Assembly (NCBI GenBank): GCA_002338715.1
Contig: DDIR01000135.1
Span: forward strand, 2,460 to 14,496
Direction: 5' to 3'
Source: Phycisphaerales bacterium UBA1845
GTDB lineage: Bacteria > Planctomycetota > Phycisphaerae > UBA1845
DNA length: 12,037 nt
Shown here piece after piece: positions 1 to 5,900 of this stretch (position 1 is its first letter; every line of letters starts with the position of its first letter). Made by a program: the position numbers and the translations under genes. The notes beneath the pieces are model-generated. The model was not told where the DNA came from. It made no database searches and was given only the letters and a program-made list of their open reading frames with translations.

Positions 1-158
1 TCCCGGACGGCAAGAAGGTACTTCCCGGCAGACGATCGCCCTCGACGCCCGCGGGAACAGCCACCAACATAGGCAAAGTTTGTTTGGCGTGTCCGTTTTT
101 TCAAAAGACTCAATGCGCAGGGAGGCGCAAGCATGACCACAAAAACATTCGACGTTGA
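1..158 (+). other. Possible 3' end of an upstream gene, frame uncertain
   Basis: Two plus-strand frames are open from the window edge. One ends at TGA 134-136, overlapping the methyltransferase ATG as ATGA, a common phage arrangement. The other ends at TGA 156-158 and contains the cysteine-bearing stretch VCLACPFFQKTQC, which resembles a small zinc-binding knuckle. I cannot choose between them, and both could be chance. The segment includes the methyltransferase ribosome binding site (GGGAGG near 120-125), so at least its end acts as a leader. Confidence 0.3.
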
Positions 159-1491
159 ACTGAGACCCATCGATGCCATCCGGCCCTACCCTGGCAATCC
201 TCGCATCAATGACGATGCGGTGGACGCGGTGGCGACATCACTGGGCGAATTTGGATTCCGGCAGCCGATCGTCGTGGACGCCGAGGGCGTGATCATCGTC
301 GGCCACACCCGCTTGAAGGCGGCCAAGAAACTCGGCCTGGCCCGGGTGCCGGTCCACGTCGCCACCGACCTGCCGCCAGAAAAGGTCAAGGCGTACCGAA
401 TCGCCGACAACCAGACCGCGACGCTGGCCGGATGGGATTTCGATCTGCTGCCCATCGAACTGAAGGACCTGCAGCAGGCCGACTATGACCTGGGCCTGCT
501 TGGTTTCGACGACACCGAGTTGGCCAAGTTGCTCGACGGCGATGTGACCGAAGGGCTGACCGATCCCGATACGATTCCCGCACCACCCGATGAACCGGTC
601 ACACAGCGCGGCGACATCTGGGTGCTGGGCGATCACCGCCTGATGTGCGGCGACAGTGGCAGCGCAGACGATCTCGATCGGCTTCTGGACGGAACAGTCA
701 TCGATCTACTGGCCTGCGACCCACCCTACAACGTCCGCGTTGAACCTCGGAGCGTCACCGCCATCGCCGCCGGCCTGTCATCGTTTCAGAACAAGAAGGC
801 GCAGCTCCACCACCAAGGGTTCGATCAGGCGCGCGGGGCCACCGATCCGAAGAAAGCGCGCAAGAAGATGCGGGCCAAGGATCGACCGCTGGAGAACGAT
901 TTTGTCAGCGACGATGCGTTCGACAAGATGTTGCTGGCGTGGTTTGGCAATGCCTCGCGGGTGATGAGACCCGGTGCGTCGTTCTACGTTTGGGGCGGCT
1001 ACGCGAATCTTGGCAACTACCCCGCACCCCTCAAGAAGTCCGGGCTGTATTTCAGTCAGGGGATCGTTTGGGACAAGCAGCATCCCGTGTTGACGCGCAA
1101 GGACTTCATGGGCGCATTTGAGATCTGCTTCTATGGATGGAAAGAAGGCGCGGGCCACGAGTTCTACGGTCCCAACAATGCCACCGATCTCTGGCACGTG
1201 AGAAAAGTCAATCCCCAATCGATGGTTCACCTGACCGAGAAACCCGTCGAGCTTGCGGTGCGCACCCTTCAGTACTCGTCGCTGCTTGGACAGAACGTGC
1301 TCGACCTCTTCGGCGGTAGCGGTTCGACGATGATTGGTTGCGAGCAGACTGGACGGCGCGCGTTCCTAATGGAACTCGATCAGGCCTATTGCGACGTGAT
1401 CGTGAAGCGCTGGGAAGAGTTCACAGGGCAGAAAGCGGAGCGTCAGGCGCGACCACAGATGACAACAGAAGCGCACGAACTGGACGGATGA
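133..1491 (+). CDS. ParB-like nuclease domain fused to a beta-class DNA methyltransferase (phage type)
   Basis: The 452-residue protein has two parts. Residues about 8-100 resemble the ParB/sulfiredoxin-like N-terminal domain, with PYPGNPR, a GFRQPIVVD stretch and a GHTRLKAAKKLG box, followed by the usual YRIADNQ segment. Residues about 155-435 are an S-adenosylmethionine-dependent amino methyltransferase: the catalytic DPPY lies at 196-199 and the cofactor motif FGGSGST at 393-399, preceded by a TEKPVEL block. DPPY before FxGxG is the beta-class order, so N6-adenine methylation (or N4-cytosine) is the expected reaction; the target site cannot be read from sequence. Such fusions are common just upstream of phage terminase genes and probably protect phage DNA from host restriction or mark it. 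No restriction endonuclease gene is nearby, so it is probably a solitary methylase. The start is supported by GGGAGG 7-8 bases upstream. Confidence 0.92.
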   Translation: MTTKTFDVELRPIDAIRPYPGNPRINDDAVDAVATSLGEFGFRQPIVVDAEGVIIVGHTRLKAAKKLGLARVPVHVATDLPPEKVKAYRIADNQTATLAGWDFDLLPIELKDLQQADYDLGLLGFDDTELAKLLDGDVTEGLTDPDTIPAPPDEPVTQRGDIWVLGDHRLMCGDSGSADDLDRLLDGTVIDLLACDPPYNVRVEPRSVTAIAAGLSSFQNKKAQLHHQGFDQARGATDPKKARKKMRAKDRPLENDFVSDDAFDKMLLAWFGNASRVMRPGASFYVWGGYANLGNYPAPLKKSGLYFSQGIVWDKQHPVLTRKDFMGAFEICFYGWKEGAGHEFYGPNNATDLWHVRKVNPQSMVHLTEKPVELAVRTLQYSSLLGQNVLDLFGGSGSTMIGCEQTGRRAFLMELDQAYCDVIVKRWEEFTGQKAERQARPQMTTEAHELDG

Positions 1492-1559
1492 TGCCCGCGA
1501 TGATTAGAACGCTACCACCGTCAGAAACTGCGAGGAATGGACGAACCGCGCGGCTCAAG

Positions 1560-1581
1560 CTAGTAAACGATCGTTTACTAG
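1560..1581. promoter_or_regulatory. Perfect 22-bp palindrome, candidate protein-binding site (copy 1)
   Basis: The left half is CTAGTAAACGA and the right half TCGTTTACTAG, its exact reverse complement, centred between 1570 and 1571. Base pairing does not extend beyond the 22 bp. As RNA it could fold into a 9-pair stem with a GATC loop, but it is AT-rich and lacks a T-run, so a dimeric DNA-binding protein site fits better than a terminator. It lies between convergent genes, an unusual place for a simple promoter operator. Confidence 0.6.
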
Positions 1582-1590
1582 TGTGTCTCG

Positions 1591-1612
1591 CTAGGAAACT
1601 TTCGTTTACTAG
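1591..1612. promoter_or_regulatory. Imperfect 22-bp palindrome, candidate protein-binding site (copy 2)
   Basis: This site matches copy 1 at 19 of 22 positions. Its right half (TCGTTTACTAG) is identical and its left half is CTAGGAAACTT. The start-to-start distance from copy 1 is 31 bp, close to three turns of B-DNA, so two dimers bound here would sit on the same face of the helix. The partner protein is unknown; the two HTH-type proteins encoded just to the right are candidates only by proximity. Confidence 0.55.
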
Positions 1613-1685
1613 TGGTCACGAGACCATCCTGCCGGAGAAACGCCCCGGACATCGCCGAGGCGTTGGAGAGAAGTCGTGGATGTGG

Positions 1686-2027
1686 TTACGCCTCGGCTTC
1701 GAGGGCGTGGTATTCGGTCATCGCATCGAGATGGACGCAGGTGTTGGTGGCCGCATAGTTGCGGCGAAAACGGGTGTCGATGATGCCGCGCTCTTTGAGG
1801 AATGCGAGGGCTACCGCGACTTGGGTGAAAGGCAGCTCCTCGCCCGCCACAATGGTCTCAAGCGTGAAGCCGCCGTCACCCGCCTCATCGATCGCGTGAG
1901 CGACCTGCTCGAACGTGGTAACCGAACAGCGATGCAGGTACGGCTCACCGGTGCGCGGGACGACCTTGCGGACCAGGTGGCCGTCGAGCACCTCGAAGGT
2001 TTCGCTGCGTTGGTGTTGGGTGGCCAT
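1686..2027 (-). CDS. Small winged-helix-like phage protein, function unknown
   Basis: The 113-residue product starts MATQHQRSETFEV and has a short beta-hairpin at the N-terminus (FEVLDGHLVRKV). From about residue 35 it has a helical core compatible with a winged helix: TTFEQVAHAIDEAG, then FTLETIVAGEELP, then FTQVAVALAFLKERGII, where the last helix would be the recognition helix. A C-terminal RRNYAAT and helix follow. I recognise the general type from planctomycete prophage-like regions but know no function; a DNA-binding regulatory role is inference. Its start lies 3 bp after the stop of the HARE-HTH gene, and its ribosome binding site (GAAGGG) lies inside the end of that gene, so the two are probably translationally coupled. 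Confidence 0.75.
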   Translation of the reverse strand: MATQHQRSETFEVLDGHLVRKVVPRTGEPYLHRCSVTTFEQVAHAIDEAGDGGFTLETIVAGEELPFTQVAVALAFLKERGIIDTRFRRNYAATNTCVHLDAMTEYHALEAEA

Positions 2028-2030
2028 GTT

Positions 2031-2567
2031 TCAACCCTTCGCCCTGGCGTTGAACTCGAATTGTCCACGCTCGACCTTGATGAAGCGTGCTGCCGCGCCC
2101 TTGGTCTTGATCTCGCGCAGGATCGAGGCGTAGAGCGTGTTCGCCGGCGTCTTGCCTTCGCCGGGCGTCCACAGTTCCTTGGCAGCAGCGAGTTCAACGA
2201 GGTCCTTGCACCGCATCGGGTTCCTCGAACCCTGTGCCAGCAGATGCGCCGCGGCATCCAAAAGGCTCGTGGGCTTGGTGGCCTTGGCGTCACGCTTTCC
2301 ACCCGTCGCGCCGTGTTCGCCCGTGTTGCGTTTTCTTGCGGGCTTGGCGTTCTTGGTCGCTTTGGCGGCCTTCGTCGCCACGGGCGCGCCCTCGCCGAGA
2401 CGTTTGCGCAGGCGCTGGGCGCTCTTGATTCGGATGGCTTTGCCCGTCTTGACGCTGGTACCTTCCCAGCCGCCGCCGTCCAGCGCGTCGGTGATCTTCA
2501 CGGGCACGAGGTTGCTGGCCACCTTGACCAGGTATGTCGCGCCAATCTTCACGTCGGTCTTCTTCAT
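2031..2567 (-). CDS. HARE-HTH domain protein with N-terminal beta module
   Basis: The product is 178 residues from the second of two ATGs. An ATG at 2573 exists, but the sequence reads AAAGGAGCATGACCATG, leaving one base between the ribosome binding site and that ATG and seven before the ATG at 2567; I prefer 2567. Residues about 5-50 form a small beta-rich module (IGATYLVKVASNLVPVKI, then GGGWEGTSVKTGKAI). Residues about 55-100 are a lysine/alanine/arginine-rich linker. Residues about 100-172 match the HARE-HTH (HB1/ASXL) winged-helix pattern: SLLDAAAHLLA, MRCKDLVELAAAKELW, TPANTLYASILREI, RFIKVERGQFEF. HARE-HTH domains occur in RNA polymerase delta subunits, restriction systems and chromatin proteins and are linked to DNA or transcription. 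Here a role in phage transcription or DNA recognition is inferred. It sits mid-operon, 24 bp after the upstream gene. Confidence 0.82.
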   Translation of the reverse strand: MKKTDVKIGATYLVKVASNLVPVKITDALDGGGWEGTSVKTGKAIRIKSAQRLRKRLGEGAPVATKAAKATKNAKPARKRNTGEHGATGGKRDAKATKPTSLLDAAAHLLAQGSRNPMRCKDLVELAAAKELWTPGEGKTPANTLYASILREIKTKGAAARFIKVERGQFEFNARAKG

Positions 2568-2591
2568 GGTCATGCTCCTTTCGCATGGGGT

Positions 2592-2831
2592 TTAGGAATG
2601 CAGCTCGTCGAGGCTGCGTTTGATTTCGGATTCGTCGATCCCGGAAAAGAACGCCAGCGTCTCGATCAGGTTGTCGCGGACGTGTTCGAACGTCCCGACG
2701 GTGCCCCAGGTGACGTTCTCGTCGGTCTGCTTTTGCAATTCGCGCTCGAGCCAATCGGTCAGGCTGGCGACATCGGCGCGGGCCCGTTTCAGGGCGTCGA
2801 GGGCGGGCTGATTGTTCTGTGGTTTGGTCAT
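2592..2831 (-). CDS. Small acidic helical protein, function unknown
   Basis: The open frame extends upstream to 2891, but the ATG at 2831 has AAGGAG eight bases before it and the upstream extension (rich in V, N, R) looks non-coding, so I choose 2831, giving 79 residues. The protein begins MTKPQNNQPALDALKR and is almost entirely helical: helix 1 about residues 9-35 (LKRARADVASLTDWLEREL), then a TWGTVGTFEHVRDNLIETLAFFSG segment, and an acidic C-terminal helix. It has no signal peptide or membrane segment. I do not recognise a characterised family. It is the first gene of a leftward operon with the HARE-HTH and winged-helix-like proteins, so it may belong to the same regulatory or packaging module. 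Confidence 0.72.
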   Translation of the reverse strand: MTKPQNNQPALDALKRARADVASLTDWLERELQKQTDENVTWGTVGTFEHVRDNLIETLAFFSGIDESEIKRSLDELHS

Positions 2832-2946
2832 GGCGTTTCTCCTTGGCACTGCGTTCGTTACATCCACATGAAGCCAGGATTCGGCGACCACATCAAGGCA
2901 ATTAAACGCCTGTGGCGAAGGAACTTACAGGTATTCGCAAGCATGC
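2832..2946. promoter_or_regulatory. Divergent intergenic region between the leftward trio and the terminase genes
   Basis: These 115 bp separate oppositely transcribed gene groups, so promoters for both directions are expected here. No convincing -35/-10 pair stands out on either strand. The palindrome family seen at 1560-1612 is absent, so that factor is unlikely to regulate these promoters through the same sequence. Confidence 0.4.
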
Positions 2947-3162
2947 TTGGGGGCTAGAGATATTACCGCTGAAACCGCCAGAATCACCGCCCTGACGCCG
3001 GTCCAGGTGGCTAAAATCCTCGCCTCCGCTGGCAGCCGCCGAATCACCGAGGCGATGGTTCGCGCCGACATCGACGCCGGGGCGCCGACCAACGCCGACG
3101 GCACCATCAACCTGGTGCGTTACGCCGCGTGGCTTGTACGGGAGGTGCCCGTTGGCGATTGA
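2947..3162 (+). CDS. Small HTH-like protein, possible small terminase subunit or recognition factor
   Basis: The 71-residue product has no signal or membrane segment. It reads as helix (ALTPVQVAKILASAG), loop, helix (ITEAMVRADIDAG), then the block INLVRYAAWLVRE. The gene lies directly before the large terminase and overlaps its apparent TTG start by 11 bp, the usual place for a small terminase subunit or packaging-site recognition protein; that role is inference. The same block recurs at the TerL N-terminus (VDLLRYAAWLLWRR). The start is uncertain: TTG 2947 has no good ribosome binding site, while an ATG at 2943 reads into this frame only if the five-G run at 2949-2953 loses one G. This may reflect a frameshift or a non-standard start. 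Confidence 0.6.
   Translation: MGARDITAETARITALTPVQVAKILASAGSRRITEAMVRADIDAGAPTNADGTINLVRYAAWLVREVPVGD
3140..3145 (+). promoter_or_regulatory. Ribosome binding site for the TTG start at 3152
   Basis: GGGAGG lies six bases before TTG 3152, an ideal Shine-Dalgarno placement. No comparable site precedes the GTG at 3224. This decides that the terminase reading frame probably began at 3152. Confidence 0.65.
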
Positions 3163-3223
3163 CCCGCGCCAACTGCGACCGTCGGTGCTGACGCGGATGT
3201 TGAACTCCACGCCCGTCGGCTAG
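3152..3223 (+). pseudogene. 5' end of the TerL reading frame, cut off by an in-frame amber codon
   Basis: From TTG 3152 the frame codes MAIDPRQLRPSVLT followed by RMLNSTPVG and then TAG at 3221-3223. The codons immediately after the stop continue in the same frame with VISERQVRRQR and the rest of TerL. The 23 residues before the stop complete the HTH-like domain shared with the preceding gene: LRPSVLTRML aligns with LTPVQVAKIL, and VISERQ with RITEAM. TAG is one base from GAG, AAG or CAG, so a single substitution would restore one frame. It may be a disabling mutation, a readthrough codon, or a base-call error. Confidence 0.6.
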
Positions 3224-5416
3224 GTGATCAGCGAACGGCAGGTGCGCCGTCAACGCAATCGGGCGGGCTACCGTATCGGCGACGAGAAACACGTCGACTT
3301 GCTGCGCTATGCGGCGTGGCTCCTGTGGCGGCGGCACAACCCAGAACCTGCTAAACAACCCGTCGATTACGAGGCGATGAAGGAGGCCGCCCGCGCCCGC
3401 AACGCAGTACTGTCAGCCATCGGCCGAGACATCGGCATCATTCCGGAGGTGGTCGATCCACAGCGCAAAGCGCGGGCCTGCGAGGATTTCCAGTTTTTTT
3501 GCGAGACTTACTTCCCGGAGTCGTTCTGCCTGCCGTGGTCAGACGACCACCTGAAAGTCATCGCCAAGATTGAGACGGCGGTATTGCGTGGTGGTTTGTT
3601 TGCGATGGCGATGCCGCGCGGCAGCGGCAAGACCACACTGGCGGAGACAGCCTGCATCTGGGCGATGCTCACCGGGGCGCGGGAGTTTGTCTGCCTGATC
3701 GGTTCCGATGCCGGGCATGCCCGCAACATGCTCGAGAGCATCAAAGTCGAATTCGAAACCAATGAGCATCTGCTCGAGGACTATCCCGAGGCGGTGTACC
3801 CGATCCACGCCCTCGAACGCATCCACAACCGTGCTAAAGGCCAACTCTGCAGCGGAAAACCCACGCGGATCGTCTGGACCGCCGACGAGATTGTTTTGCC
3901 CACCATCGAAGACAGCACTGCTTCCGGCGCGATCATTCGGGTGGCCGGCATCGAGAGTCGGATACGCGGGATGAAGTACAAGCGCGCCGACGGGCGGGCG
4001 CTGCGCCCATCGCTGGTGGTGCTCGACGATCCCCAAACCGACGAGTCGGCGCGCAGCGATCAGCAGGTCCGTTCACGAATGGAAACGCTTAACGGTGCGA
4101 TCCTCAACCTGGCCGGGCCGGGACAGAAGATCTCCGGCATCATGCCCTGCACCGTGATTCGTCCGGGCGACATGGCCGATCAGATCCTGGACCGCGACAA
4201 GCACGCGGCGTGGCAAGGTGAACGCACCAAGCTGGTCTACGCGCTGCCCGACAACGAAAAACTCTGGGAAACCTACGCCCAGATTCGCTCGGACAGTTTC
4301 CGCAATGATGGCGACGGCCGCGAAGCCACCGAATTCTATCGCAAGCATCGAACGGCAATGGATGCCGGCGCGATCATTGCCTGGCCGCAGCGCCACAACA
4401 AGGACGAATTGTCGGCCATCCAGCACGCGATGAACCTGCGGCTGCAGGACGAGCGGGCCTTCTGGGCGGAATATCAGAACGAACCCCTGCCGCAGGACGA
4501 AGGTGATTCGGATCAGCTTTCCGCCGACACCATCGCCGCCAAAACCAACGGCCATCCGCGCGGTGAGGTTTCGATCGGGGCCAGTCACCTGACCATGTTC
4601 ATCGACGTGCAAGGCAAGATGCTTTTTTACACGGTGGTTGCGTGGGAAGATGATTTCACTGGATACGTGGTGGACTATGGAGCGTATCCCGATCAGCAGC
4701 GAGCGTATTTCACGCTACGGGAAGCCCAGAAAACGCTTGCGAGAGCCGCGCCGAACACGGGCTTGGAAGGGTCGATCTACGCCGGGCTGGAAAAGCTCAC
4801 CGACGATTACCTGTCTCGCCGCTGGCGGCGCGACGACGGTGCCGAGTTGCGGATCGAGCGGTGTCTGATCGACGCCAACTGGGGACAATCCACCGACGTG
4901 GTTTACCAATTCTGCCGCAAAAGCACCCACGCCAACCTGGTGATGCCCAGTCACGGGCGCTACGTCGGCGCGTCAAGCATCCCTTTCAGTGAATACAAAC
5001 GCAAACGTGGCGAGCGAGTTGGTCATCACTGGCGGATCCCCAACGTGCAGGGCCGCCGCCAGGTGCGCCACGTCCTGATCGACACCAACTACTGGAAAAG
5101 TTTCATCCACGCCCGGCTGTCGGTGGCGATGGGCGATCCGGGTTGTATGTCTCTGTTCGGGCGAAAGTCCGGCGAACATCAACTCATCGCCGAGCACCTC
5201 ACCGCCGAATACCGCGTGCGCACAGAGGCGCGGGGCCGCGTCGTGGACGAATGGAAACTGCGCGCCGGCAGACAGGACAACCACTGGCTCGACTGCCTGG
5301 TCGGCTGTGCCGTGGCTGCATCCATTCAAGGCGCCGTACTGCCGGGGACCGAGGTCAGGTCAACCGCCGCGCGGCAGTTCATCCGTCTGTCGGACGTTCA
5401 AAGGAGCAGACGCTAG
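3224..5416 (+). CDS. terL: Phage terminase large subunit (ATPase and headful/cos nuclease)
   Basis: TerL is the packaging motor that pumps DNA into the procapsid and cuts concatemers. Numbering from the GTG at 3224 (730 residues), Walker A PRGSGKTT is at 131-138, and Walker B lies in LVVLDDPQ with D268/D269, preceded by the IRGMKYKR loop. The segment from about 440 to 700 fits an RNase-H-fold nuclease with acidic residues in FIDVQ (D461), LIDANWG (D550) and HWLDCL (D690). The ATPase-nuclease order and length fit tailed-phage TerL. The native start is probably TTG 3152, upstream of an amber codon. If translation begins only at GTG 3224, which lacks a ribosome binding site, part of the N-terminal HTH-like domain is lost but both catalytic domains remain. 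The next ATG follows the stop immediately and AAAGGAG sits within the gene's end. Confidence 0.9.
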   Translation: MISERQVRRQRNRAGYRIGDEKHVDLLRYAAWLLWRRHNPEPAKQPVDYEAMKEAARARNAVLSAIGRDIGIIPEVVDPQRKARACEDFQFFCETYFPESFCLPWSDDHLKVIAKIETAVLRGGLFAMAMPRGSGKTTLAETACIWAMLTGAREFVCLIGSDAGHARNMLESIKVEFETNEHLLEDYPEAVYPIHALERIHNRAKGQLCSGKPTRIVWTADEIVLPTIEDSTASGAIIRVAGIESRIRGMKYKRADGRALRPSLVVLDDPQTDESARSDQQVRSRMETLNGAILNLAGPGQKISGIMPCTVIRPGDMADQILDRDKHAAWQGERTKLVYALPDNEKLWETYAQIRSDSFRNDGDGREATEFYRKHRTAMDAGAIIAWPQRHNKDELSAIQHAMNLRLQDERAFWAEYQNEPLPQDEGDSDQLSADTIAAKTNGHPRGEVSIGASHLTMFIDVQGKMLFYTVVAWEDDFTGYVVDYGAYPDQQRAYFTLREAQKTLARAAPNTGLEGSIYAGLEKLTDDYLSRRWRRDDGAELRIERCLIDANWGQSTDVVYQFCRKSTHANLVMPSHGRYVGASSIPFSEYKRKRGERVGHHWRIPNVQGRRQVRHVLIDTNYWKSFIHARLSVAMGDPGCMSLFGRKSGEHQLIAEHLTAEYRVRTEARGRVVDEWKLRAGRQDNHWLDCLVGCAVAASIQGAVLPGTEVRSTAARQFIRLSDVQRSRR

Positions 5417-5539
5417 ATGGCCCAGATCAACGACGAGCACAGCGCCGAGGTCAAGCGCGGCCAGGAATGTCAGCATTGTAGTCGTTGGCGGAATCCGAAA
5501 ATCGCTGGTTGGTCGCGTAGCGGTTGTACGTGGAATTGA
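5417..5539 (+). CDS. Beginning of a phage gene, probably interrupted by the island
   Basis: ATG 5417 follows the TerL stop directly, with AAAGGAG about 11 bases upstream, so this is a credible start. The first residues, MAQINDEHSAEVKRGQE, use GC-rich codons like TerL. From about 5465 the composition drops and the frame runs through a cysteine-containing stretch (CQHCSRWRNPK) to TGA at 5537-5539, giving 40 residues. Either this is a genuine 40-residue zinc-knuckle protein, or a longer phage gene was cut near 5460 and the tail is foreign. I favour the second because low-GC non-phage DNA follows for 6 kb. Confidence 0.45.
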   Translation: MAQINDEHSAEVKRGQECQHCSRWRNPKIAGWSRSGCTWN

Positions 5540-5722
5540 GTTCCGAATAACCTACGGTACCACATCCGAACAATCAAGAGTCGAGCAATACATCATTTCC
5601 TCAAATTACTTTACGATGCACGGGCCGAAATCGATATCACTTCCAGCCACCTGGTTGATAACCCCAAAGCATTGAAGCAAATCAAGGAACGACTCCGCAA
5701 CCGGCCTGAGGGTGAACCGTAA
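5540..5722 (+). pseudogene. Start-less gene fragment at the left edge of the island
   Basis: In the same frame as the 5417 reading frame, immediately after its TGA, 60 codons stay open to TAA 5720-5722. The translation looks protein-like: NLRYHIRTIKSRAIHHFLKL, then LYDARAEIDITSSHLVDNPK, and a charged tail ALKQIKERLRNRPEGEP. No ATG, GTG or TTG occurs before residue 40 or so, so it cannot be a normal complete gene. It looks like the C-terminal end of a larger protein whose 5' part is missing, which places a recombination junction between about 5460 and 5570. I do not recognise the family. Confidence 0.4.
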
Positions 5723-5900
5723 GCCATGCCGTTGAGGATTACACCCGACACGTTAGTTTTCTCGCGATGCCAACTCAGAAGCACGCCCTACTCACATAAC
5801 GCCTACTCAAGGATCAAAACATTAATTTCTTCCATCGCAATAGAACTCCAGACATACCTATGCCTGTAAACAGTTACATATTTCGATGCTTGTCGCCGAT
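5723..5900. other. Non-coding stretch downstream of the exported-protein operon
   Basis: This AT-richer stretch lies between the start-less fragment and the stop of the last minus-strand operon gene. I see no gene and no GC-rich hairpin with a T-run in the minus-strand direction, so the operon terminator is not visible. Confidence 0.5.

Larger units (their letters stand above)
1492..1685. other. Convergent intergenic region holding two palindromic sites
   Basis: This 194-bp gap separates the 3' end of the plus-strand methyltransferase gene from the 3' end of the minus-strand winged-helix gene. It contains the two 22-bp palindromes described separately and short hairpin potential: GGTC-ACGA-GACC at 1614-1625, and a six-pair stem AACGCC/GGCGTT at 1639-1664 with a long loop. 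No T-run follows either hairpin, so I do not call a terminator. No convincing small gene is present. Confidence 0.6.

Noticed and set aside
1639..1664. Hairpin AACGCC/GGCGTT as a terminator of the convergent genes
   Set aside because: The loop is 14 bases, the stem only six pairs, and no T-run follows on either strand.
1338..2957. 539-codon plus-strand open frame
   Set aside because: It starts inside the methyltransferase gene and runs antisense through three minus-strand genes that each have good ribosome binding sites and domain-like sequences. It is a product of GC-rich codon bias.
5460..5570. Possible tRNA or attachment site at the left edge (a GTTCCGAAT stretch resembling a T-loop)
   Set aside because: The surrounding bases do not form an acceptor stem or anticodon arm, so no tRNA cloverleaf is supported.
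5307..5675. Plus-strand frame of 122 codons crossing the end of terL and the left junction
   Set aside because: The first third lies out of frame within terL, and there is no ribosome binding site; the stretch after 5460 shows no recognisable domain.
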